A stretch of 64,000 nt of DNA, from NCBI GenBank assembly GCA_963920525.1, contig OY986436.1, positions 82,886,339 through 82,950,338 on the forward strand. Direction: 5' to 3'. The DNA is from Dichetophora obliterata (Eukaryota > Arthropoda > Insecta > Diptera > Sciomyzidae). A model generated the notes under the pieces. It made no database searches, was not told the origin of the DNA, and saw nothing but the letters and a program-made list of their open reading frames with translations. Shown piece after piece: positions 56,746 through 64,000 of the stretch. Position 1 is the stretch's first letter, and every line of letters begins with the position of its first letter. The position numbers were made by a program, and so were the translations under genes.

Positions 56746-57254
56746 ATGCCGAAAACCAAAGTCACTTCATTGTCAAACCTCAATAAATACGTGTCTGAAC
56801 ATCCGAGTGTATTTCAAACGGATGGAGTCGTCCTTTCCTGCAAAATTTGCAATAAGACAGTGGGCCGTGAAAGGAAATTTCAAGTCGACCAGCATTTAAA
56901 AAGCACGAAACATAAGGAACTGCATGATCGACACTCCGAAAAAATACAGTCTTTGATAACTACCTCCGTAGCAGCGGGGCGAATCAAATTCTCCATGGAC
57001 TTATGCGAAGCTTTCATATCAACAGATATTCCATTGTATAAGCTGAACAACCCAAAACTAAGACATTTTTTGCAAACATATACCAACTAGCTTATTCCAC
57101 ATGAAACATCAGTGCGCAAAACTTCTATCGACGAAATATATGTTTGCTCATTAAACAAAATCAAAAATGCTTTAACTGACCATTTCCTATGGATTTCCAT
57201 AGATGAAACCACCGATATCCAGGGGAGGTATGTTGCAAATGTTACTGTGGGAAT
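56746..57254 (+). pseudogene. BED/CGGBP1-like hAT transposase, N-terminal part
   Basis: One frame starts at ATG 56746 and is broken by TAG at 57088-57090, then continues in frame to 57254. It has a C2H2-like finger, C32-x2-C35...H50-x5-H56 (SCKICNKTVGRERKF, then VDQHLKSTKH), and an IPLYKLNNPKLRHFL segment as in CGGBP1-like proteins. After the stop the catalytic start of the hAT fold, ISIDETTDIQGRYVANVTVG, carries the first acidic residue. The frame is cut at 57255 by the next hAT element, and no continuation was found on the far side (after 59612). It is therefore a 5' fragment of a hAT transposase gene, killed at least by one stop and one insertion. Confidence 0.8.
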
Positions 57255-57567
57255 CATTGGCGTCGGAAGCGGGGGGTAAGGGGGGCAGTTGCCCCCCACT
57301 TTTCTTAGCTAGATAAACAATTTAAAAAGAAAACTTCAAAAGTTATGCAAAATATCAGTTTTTTTTTACAACGATAATATTTTTGTATTATATATTTTCC
57401 TCTTCTTCATAAGCATGCTTGCGGATAACCATTTTCTTTCTCTGTGTTTGTAAAAAGATAGAACAAAATGTAGAATTTCTACTGCAATCACACCACATCA
57501 GTTTAAAAGCACCCTTAAGTATGTAGCTTAATACTGTAATATTGTAATCGAAGCCTTCAACGGAAAA

Positions 57568-57996
57568 GTGCCTTCTGAACAAAATCTAAAAACAAAACTA
57601 GATCTTTATGCAGATGACTTTGATGGGAGCGACCTCCACTCGCAACTTAAAATGCTGAAGCAATTGCCTGGCCAAACACCTTCAAATTGTAGTGGCATTG
57701 TATTCCAATTTGCAAAAAATTCGGATGCTATAAAAAAAATATTAAATTAAGTTGAAAAACTTACTGCTTTGCTTTTGACTGTGCCTGCATCAGCAGCTTC
57801 ATCTGAGCGTTTTTTTAGTGCACTAAGACGACTTAAAACGTATCTTCGAGCAACTATGACACAGAAACGACTCACTCATGCGGCACTTATACATATTCAC
57901 AAAGATAAAACCGAAGAATTGAATTCGATGGAATTCAGCGAAAGAGTTTGTTTCTCGCAAGGACAGAAAGAAACATTTTGGAATAATTTAAATTGA
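57568..57996 (+). pseudogene. hAT transposase C-terminal part
   Basis: A single frame with one TAA at 57748-57750. Before the stop: DLYADDFDGSDLHSQLKML. After it: VPASAASSERFFSALRRLKT, YLRATMTQKRLTHAALIHIH, which is the hAT dimerisation domain as found in ZMYM1-like transposases. Ends at TGA 57994-57996. The N-terminal and catalytic parts have been lost by internal deletion, leaving only about 140 codons. Domain identity is secure from the SSERFFS...LK-YLR...ALI-IH pattern; sub-family is inferred from that and from the G-run termini. Confidence 0.82.
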
Positions 57997-58041
57997 TATA
58001 ACTTTTTGTACCTTATTGCATTTAAACCATGTACAGATATA

Positions 58042-59324
58042 AAGGGTCCGCCAAATAACTTTTTTTTTGAAAATTCATTTAAAAAAAAACTACTGGATAT
58101 TTTCTCAAAAGTTATTTTTTTATTTGAAATTACAATTATTCCGGTTAATAATTTGAAAAAATTTTATTCAAATGGCTGCCTCGGCTGGCCATGCAGTAGC
58201 CTACACGATCGGTCCAATTTTTAAGCACATTATCGATTGTGTGCAGCTGTATTTCACCAATGGCTTCACGAATATTGTCCTTTAAAGCGTCAATTGTCTC
58301 TGGCTTGTCGGCGTAACACTTATCTTTGAGGGCACCCCACAAATAATAGTCCAACGGTGTCAAATCGCAGCTTCGAGGTGGCCAAACGACATCAGCTCTG
58401 CGGCTGATAATGCGATCTTCAAAAACAGGGCGCAAAACATCGAGTGTAGCTTCGGCTGTGTGGCACGTAGCGCCGTCCTGTTGAAACCAAATGTTGCCAA
58501 TATCCTCCTTTTCAATTTTTGTGAACAAAAATTCGTTCAGCATGGCCTGATAACGATCGCCATTGACTGTAACGGCCACTCCTTGCTCATTTTCGAAGAA
58601 AAATGGCCCAATTATGCCTCTGGACCGAAATCCGCACCAAACAGTGACTCGTTTTGGGTGCAGCGGCTTTTCAATGTATGCGTGCGGGTTTTCTGTGCCC
58701 CAAATGCGACAACTTTGCTTGTTTACATACCCGCCAAGATCAAAATGAGCTTCATCTGAAAAGATGATTTTTTTGGCAAAATCGGCATCTTCTGTAAGTC
58801 GATCGCAGGCCCACTTAGCGAAGCGAAAACGCATTTGATGGTCAGTTGGCTTCAACTCCTGAACCAATTAGACTTTGTATGACTTAAAATTCGTCTCAAT
58901 GATGTCTCCGAAATGTTCAATTGTTGAGAACGACGGTGAATTGATGTTGATGGCGCTTCACGCAAACTTTCTGCCACAGCAGCAATATGCTCGGGTGTAC
59001 GCACTGCTTTTGGCTTTTCATGCTTTGGTTTATCGATGAGGGTGCCAGTTTCTTTCACTTTTTTCACAAGATAACGAACATACGGAGCTGACAGTGCTTT
59101 TCTTCTTCCAAAATACGTACGCAATTTTCGCACACATTCTGCAACATTACCATGATTTTCAAAGTAATGTCGCAATATTTCCCAGCGTTTTTCAAGCGTG
59201 TACACAACCATATTCGTTCAGCGGAAAGATAAAACTAATTATCTGTCAAATCAGACATGAGCTAAGTGTTACCATTCACGAAATAAGCACTAGTTGAAAA
59301 AAAAAAGTTAGATGGCGGACCCTG
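58042..59324 (-). mobile_element. DD41D mariner, copy C, nested in hAT
   Basis: The 1283-bp element is flanked by TA on both sides (58040-58041, 59325-59326). The inverted ends read AAGGGTCCGCCAAATAACTT and CAGGGTCCGCCATCTAACTT, each continuing into a T run. It encodes one transposase on the minus strand with a single frameshift and a stop. Confidence 0.92.
58145..59211 (-). pseudogene. DD41D transposase, one frameshift and one stop
   Basis: From ATG 59211: helix-turn-helix regions (VYTLEKRWEILRHYF; HRRSQQLNISETSLRRIL). A small deletion after RRIL (about 58900) shifts frame, and a TAA follows before LVQELKPTDHQ. The remaining frame, from 58867, carries the complete catalytic domain: SDEAHFDLGGYVNKQS, QQDGATCHTAEATLD and RSCDLTPLDYYLWG, with 41 residues between the last two aspartates. 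It ends at TAA before 58145. The protein is diverged from copies A and B, so a third DD41D lineage. Only two lesions suggest a fairly recent insertion. Confidence 0.9.
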
Positions 59325-59612
59325 TACCTATTTTTGCTTTATAAAAGCAACCATTATTTCTTATATTTTCATATTATCATATGAAAGATCCTTTAAAGAA
59401 TGATCTCTAATATTGAAATTGGAAGAACTTTTAAAAATAATGGAATTTAAATAGTTTTTATATATTTTTTTATTTTAAACTAAAATTAAAAATTTGTTTA
59501 TTCGCATTCATGTTTTTTTGAGGAAATTTTGGTGAACTTTTTTTGCACCACCATTTGTACTGCCCCCCATTTGTACTGCCCCCCCAGATGAAATTCGCTT
59601 CCGACGCGCTTG

Positions 59613-60570
59613 TGTGTAAACAATCGAAACTCTTTTACAAAAAGCAAGAATTCTTATATATTTGCAAATCTGTTACTGAAAAAGTCTACAAAGGTCATAT
59701 ATGGATCATGTCTATGATATAAATATCATATAGCATATCACATACGCAGATCTTACACAAACCGGAAAAAAAATTCATGAATAACGATGTGTTGTTTAAA
59801 ACTGGTTTAAAGTTACATAGCCTCTTAAATATTATTATGAATAAGGCTGTATATATTTCATAAGAACTACTAAACACAAAAAATATATGCGCTTATTTTA
59901 AGAACTATTCTACTGTATTCAGTTATGAGTCATGACTCATGAGTGTTCTAAACATTTTAACCCCATAGGAAATGAAAACATATTCTCAAAACATGCAATA
60001 TCGAAATCCATGCATGGGAAGTGGTTCAAGATGAAGCAAAAATTCAAATAAAATAATATTCTAAGGCCAGCCACCATAAAAAAATTTTCTTATTGGTTTG
60101 TTAAAAATTAAATTTTAATAAAATATATTTTTAACGTTACTACCTGAGAGTACTGAGAGCTGATGAAATTATAACAAACTATATAAGCTTTTGCGAGCTT
60201 ATATCTTTAGACCATTCTTTCGATCGATTCCATCTTTTTCACTAAATATTAGAGCACTATCCAATCGTTTCAATTTTCCTTGCTTTTCTTAACTTTTAGC
60301 AACATGAAAGGCATACGAACGTAACGTGTGCTACTTTGAATATGTCCATATAGTATACCAACATATTTGGTTTGATCCCCAAGCCCGAAAGTGTGACTGT
60401 GTTATTACCTCATCATCTTTACATTTGGACAAATCACGGCTTATAACAAAAGCATCGCTTTAGTACATCACAACATAATACTGCTAATTTGTTCAGATAT
60501 ATGGTGAAGAATCCATGCTGTTCTATTTTCTATTGGGTGTTTCTACTGATAAGTGAAAGCACTCACATAC
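59613..60570. other. AT-rich spacer, no gene seen
   Basis: A palindromic GAGTCATGACTC at 59926-59937. Otherwise featureless. Confidence 0.4.
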
Positions 60571-60578
60571 ATTGAGAT

Positions 60579-61321
60579 CAGTGTTGTGACTAACGCAAAG
60601 TAATATGTTAGCCTATATTATTTATTTGATCCTAAAGCGGTAATATAACTTATTACTTTCATCAGAAGTAATAACATCCAGTAATGCTATTACTTTTTGG
60701 ATAGTAACTTAAATAAAATAAACTAGTAAGGAATTATCTTCGACTGGGCCGAAGTTAAAATACCCCCACGGCCGAATTAGAGTATATATAAAGTCTTAAG
60801 CAAACTTTTAAATATATTTAAAGAGATTTTCCCGTTTTGGTTAAGTCACTTTGTATGGTAGGTAGGCGTAGTTTTCATCCGATTTTGCTCAGATTCGAAC
60901 TTGTCCTCCATTTTTGTATAAAAAGCTTATATTTTTAATTTCGTTATGATATCTTAAAAATTACGGCTGCTATCGTGGACACAGACGGACAGACGGACAT
61001 GGCTAAATCGACTCAGGAGGTGATGCTGATCAGGAATATTTATACTTTTCTATACCTGCCACGCCTCCTCATCGGCGTTACAAACGGAGTGACAAAATTA
61101 ATATACCCCCATTACGTTTTTTAAACGTGGGGGTATAAATATTAAAGAAAAAATTAATTGATTTTTTGTAACGAGTTTTTCGATATGTTACGATTTTATT
61201 CAAAAGATAAACGGTAGTAAGTAATAATTTCCTTTAGTTTGAAATAATATTATGATATATAGATGTCGGTAACATGTAATAAGTAACATATTACTTTCAA
61301 AAGTAATATGTCACAACACTG
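60579..61321. mobile_element. hAT MITE with exact 8-bp duplication
   Basis: The ends CAGTGTTGTGAC (perfect inverted 12 bp) are followed by AAGTAATATG words on both sides. The flanks are identical: ATTGAGAT at 60571-60578 and 61322-61329. The interior includes a DINE-like segment (60735-61137). Confidence 0.9.
60735..61137. mobile_element. DINE-1/INE-1-like repeat, nested
   Basis: It begins TCTTCGACTGGGCCGAAGTT and AAATACCCCCAC and ends GTGGGGGTATAA, with GGACATGGCTAAATCGACTC, GGTGATGCTGATCAGGAATA and TTACAAACGGAGTGACAAAA between, in the order typical of dipteran DINE-1/Helentron-related repeats. It sits inside the hAT MITE. Confidence 0.6.
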
Positions 61322-61329
61322 ATTGAGAT

Positions 61330-62319
61330 CCACAGCATTAACGGGAACTGAAAAAACTCAAAATAGTCGAACACCTTTGAGTTACTCGAAAGCCATCGAG
61401 TTATCCGAAAAATCAAGTTGTTCGGTACGAGTTTCGATTCGAGTTACTCGACCCGAATTGTGCCGAGTTATAGCCGATACACATTGACTGCGACAAGTGA
61501 CGAACGGCAATTGTCAAAAAATAGAACGCATGTTTTCTTATTTTTTTATTTATTTACTTGATTGCTAAACCTTAACAGGTTTTATAGCAAATTTAAAATT
61601 ATAAAATAAGATATTTAATACAATTCAAAAATATAAAGTATGATTTTGAATGAAATAATGTATTATTAACAAACTAAAAAGTTTTAGTAAATTGCTTAAA
61701 GTATATAATTTTATTAAAGTATAAAAAATAATAGAAAAAAAGTTAAGTCAAAATCGATAAAATCAGACAGCATAGCAGGGTTGCGTTTTCAAGACAAACA
61801 AGGTCAAGTTAGCAACAATTTTTGTATACGGCGGAGTCGTGTGACAAACAAGGTCTCATACCCAATAAAACACCACTCCAATAGGTATATATATAATATA
61901 TATCGTTCTGTCTCCCTGAAGCCGGTGAAATCCTGGCTTGACAGGGTGGTTACTCGACAAACTAGGTCAACTTCACCAAACCAATTTTCATAAAATAAAG
62001 AAAACCAGTTGTAACGCAGGCACCAAGACAAACTAGGTCTTATCGGCCACTCATATTAATATATTACAAATCGATCTAACGTAGTGTTTCAAGAGGTAAA
62101 AAGACACCAAGACACCACGGTACCGTCAAAAAATGTTGTCACAACCATCTTGAAGATATGAGGCAATTGAAGATCCCAGGTTTAGGTCCATTCAGATTAT
62201 TTAGATATATTATACACCAAAATTTTCCATTTTACGCTTAGGTCCATTGAGATTGTTATATTAATGTGTTTACAAATCACCAGATGCATCAGATATATGT
62301 TTGAAAGAACTTTACATAA
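61330..62319. other. Spacer / putative 3' UTR with repeated 13-mer
   Basis: Four copies of GACAAAC(A/T)AGGTC occur near 61794, 61843, 61956 and 62029. TAGGTCCATT(C/G)AGATT occurs twice, near 62183 and 62240. On the minus strand the sequence near 61545-61585 reads TTTAGCAATCAAGTAAATAA, resembling a non-LTR 3' end with an A-rich tail, so part of this may be the 3' UTR of the next element. No gene. Confidence 0.4.
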
Positions 62320-63996
62320 TCAACGACGGTACTGCAGGTAATCTATAATTTTATGTTTGATTGAGTCCATGGATTCACTTAAGGATATAACATCAGATAC
62401 AAAATTAAAATCACCGCAAGCGCTTCTAAGAGGTTCATTTTGCAAATAATTAGTTCTACAAAAGTTCATGTGGAGTAACTCAAAAGATCTTCTAGGACGA
62501 AGAGGAATATTAAAATATATTTTACTCAATAAATATGGACTGTTTACATAGCCATGTAAAAGTTTTATAATCCAACAAGCATTTATCATAATTCTCCGAT
62601 TTTTTAAAGACGGAAGATTTAAGAGTTGTAACCGATATTCATAAGGTGGTAAGTGAAAATCAGTATTACAATAAAGATAGCTTAAGCAAAACAAAAGAAA
62701 TTGTTTCTGCACTGATTCAATGTCGTCTATGTAACAACCGTATCTTGGGCACCAAACAACTGAAGCGTATTCTAAGATAGGCCGCACTAGGGAAGTGAAT
62801 AAGGTTTTCGTTATGAAAGGATCATTAAACTCTTTTGCCCAACGTTTAATAAATCCTAAAGTACTATTTGCTCTATTTATTATTTTATTTACATGAATAT
62901 TAAAGCGTAGTTTAGGATCCATTGTAACTCCAAGATCATTGAAGCTATCTAAGGACTCCAATGGATAACCACAAATTTTGAAGGTACATTTAATTGGTGG
63001 TTTGCGCGAGAAAGACATATGCTTGCATTTCTTCATGTTGAGGTTCATACGGTTCGTTTTGCACCAGTTATGAAGATGATCTATGTCGGCTTGCAAAAAT
63101 ACAGCGTCATTATCATTTTTAAAAGAAAGGAAGAGTTTGACGTCGTCAGCAAACATTAAGATGCTGGAATGCATTATGACAGATGGCAAATCGTTTATAA
63201 AAAGTAGAAACAGAAGAGGCCCAAGATGACTTCCTTGAGGTACTCCTGAAGTAACAGGAAACTCGTGTGATTTCTTGAGCTTAAAAAGAACAGATTGTGT
63301 TCTATTGCTTAAGTAAGATTCAATCCACTTTACCAACGGTATAGGAAATCCAACAAGATGTAATTTTAAGATCAGTAGTTTGTGATTTACAACGTCAAAA
63401 GCTTTGCTAAAATCCGTGTAAATGACATCAGTCTGCATGCCTTTTCCAAAGTTTTCTATAGTTTTTGATGTAAATTCGAGAAGGTTAGTAACAGTGGATT
63501 TTCCAGAAAGGAATCCATGTTGGAAAGGAGACATTAAAGATTTAACGCTATGCGATAGTCGTGATGTAACAATTGCCTCTAAAAGTTTAGGCAAAGCGCT
63601 CAATTTTGCGATGCCACGGTAGTTATCAATTAAAGACCTATTTCCGGATTTATGCAGCGGAATGATAAATGAATGCTTCCAGGCTGCAGGAAAATAGCAG
63701 GATTTTAATGATGAAGTAAATAGTAAAGAGATTGGAGTTACTAATTCTTCACAGCAGTATTTTAATATACACGAAGGTATGTTATCAGGACCACTTTTAT
63801 ATGATGTTTTAATATTTTTTAAAAATGATAAGACTGTGTTTGTGTCAATTATTGGGAAATATATATCCCCAGATTGAATATTGAAAGGATAACTTAAATA
63901 ATCATAGGACGATGATGAATAAGTCGACTTGAAAAAGTCAGCAAAAAGATTGCAAATACTATTATCATTATCAGACTCAACCGAATTATACTTCAT
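62320..63996 (-). CDS. Jockey/CR1-superfamily reverse transcriptase, open to window edge
   Basis: 558 codons without a stop, from the right edge to TGA-equivalent stop before 62320; the true start lies outside the window. The palm follows a KSGPDNIPSCILKY and PLHKSGNRSLIDNYRGI opening. Motif A is YTDFSKAFDVV (D195, D201), then SGVPQGSHLGPLLF at 250-263, and the catalytic FADD at 282-285. Thumb and C-terminal region follow (DLGVTMDPKLRFN, FIKRWAKEFNDPF, FTSLVRPILEYASVVWCPRY, ESVQKQFLLF). There is no RNase H, consistent with Jockey/CR1 types. It reverse-transcribes its own mRNA at the target site. The open frame implies a recent, possibly functional copy; the endonuclease is not visible. Confidence 0.9.
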   Translation of the reverse strand: MKYNSVESDNDNSICNLFADFFKSTYSSSSYDYLSYPFNIQSGDIYFPIIDTNTVLSFLKNIKTSYKSGPDNIPSCILKYCCEELVTPISLLFTSSLKSCYFPAAWKHSFIIPLHKSGNRSLIDNYRGIAKLSALPKLLEAIVTSRLSHSVKSLMSPFQHGFLSGKSTVTNLLEFTSKTIENFGKGMQTDVIYTDFSKAFDVVNHKLLILKLHLVGFPIPLVKWIESYLSNRTQSVLFKLKKSHEFPVTSGVPQGSHLGPLLFLLFINDLPSVIMHSSILMFADDVKLFLSFKNDNDAVFLQADIDHLHNWCKTNRMNLNMKKCKHMSFSRKPPIKCTFKICGYPLESLDSFNDLGVTMDPKLRFNIHVNKIINRANSTLGFIKRWAKEFNDPFITKTLFTSLVRPILEYASVVWCPRYGCYIDDIESVQKQFLLFCLSYLYCNTDFHLPPYEYRLQLLNLPSLKNRRIMINACWIIKLLHGYVNSPYLLSKIYFNIPLRPRRSFELLHMNFCRTNYLQNEPLRSACGDFNFVSDVISLSESMDSIKHKIIDYLQYRR

Positions 63997-64000
63997 AAAA

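Larger units (their letters stand above)
57255..59612 (+). mobile_element. ZMYM1-like hAT element, G-run termini
   Basis: Ends CATTGGCGTCGGAAGCG and, inverted, CAAGCGCGTCGGAAGCG. The left subterminal region is GGGGGGTAAGGGGGGCAG followed by TTGCCCCCC; C-runs occur at 59571-59586. The flanking 8 bp do not match convincingly. It contains a hAT C-terminal transposase fragment and hosts a DD41D mariner at 58042-59324. Confidence 0.75.

Noticed and set aside
57247..59620. 8-bp duplication around the ZMYM1-like hAT element
   Set aside because: GTGGGAAT and TGTGTAAA do not match well enough to claim; the element is called from its inverted ends only.
1..64000. LTR retrotransposons or CRISPR arrays
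   Set aside because: No long direct terminal repeats with primer-binding site and polypurine tract, no gag/pol order, and no spaced direct repeats were seen.

Overview
The window reads as repeat-dense, gene-poor chromatin from an insect, most likely a higher fly (Diptera) and plausibly a tephritid fruit fly. The evidence is AT-rich DNA with poly-A/T runs, several mariner elements with DD41D spacing (the rosa-type subfamily was first described in tephritids), DINE-1/INE-1-like sequence, RTE-, LOA- and Jockey-type retrotransposons, and piggyBac, pogo, Tc1 and many hAT remnants. I found no convincing host protein-coding gene. Essentially every recognisable reading frame belongs to a mobile element. 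The taxon call is inference; the element calls rest on motifs, terminal repeats and target-site duplications (TSDs) that can be read directly.

Layout. 0.5-5.8 kb holds two old hAT elements (570-2510, with a hAT dimerisation-domain remnant; 3255-5777, with a BED-finger remnant). 6.25-7.57 kb is a broken DD41D mariner. 8.1-10.3 kb is an RTE-like retrotransposon copy. 10.9-12.1 kb is a pogo-like non-autonomous element, and 12.9-15.7 kb holds a hAT MITE, a decayed piggyBac transposase and a TTAA-flanked MITE. 16.3-19.0 kb is a degenerate LOA/I-type retrotransposon. 19.8-22.3 kb is a three-layer nest: a 3-bp-TSD MITE containing a hAT element containing a long-TIR Tc1 element. 22.5-24.8 kb carries large inverted-repeat (foldback) structures. 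25.0-26.6 kb holds two units of a repeat that carries a tRNA-like cassette, one of them inside another inverted-repeat element.

26.97-27.9 kb is an internally deleted mariner whose full-length, apparently intact relative is at 51.7-53.0 kb. 33.1-36.3 kb is a degenerate Jockey-like retrotransposon. 37.8-39.9 kb is a young 5'-truncated LOA-like copy with a TTAGG-type tail. 41-42.5, 44.9-45.2 and 49-50.3 kb hold degenerate tandem (satellite-like) repeats around a hAT element with a nested MITE (42.8-44.3 kb). 53.7-55.7 kb is a second, younger RTE copy. 56.7-59.6 kb is another nest (BED-hAT, then ZMYM1-like hAT, then DD41D mariner). 60.6-61.3 kb is a hAT MITE with DINE-like sequence inside, and the window ends in a long open RT frame of a Jockey/CR1-like element running off the right edge.

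How the parts act together: the window is a record of serial insertion. The only complete transposase frame is the DD41D protein at 51840-52955 (371 aa, three aspartates, matching terminal repeats, TA duplication); it could in principle mobilise itself and the 378-bp-shorter deletion derivative at 27 kb. The most complete retrotransposon frames are the RT of 62320-63996, the LOA-like RT/RNase H of 37895-39670 and the RTE RT at 53.7-55.5 kb, which has a single internal stop over its main frame.
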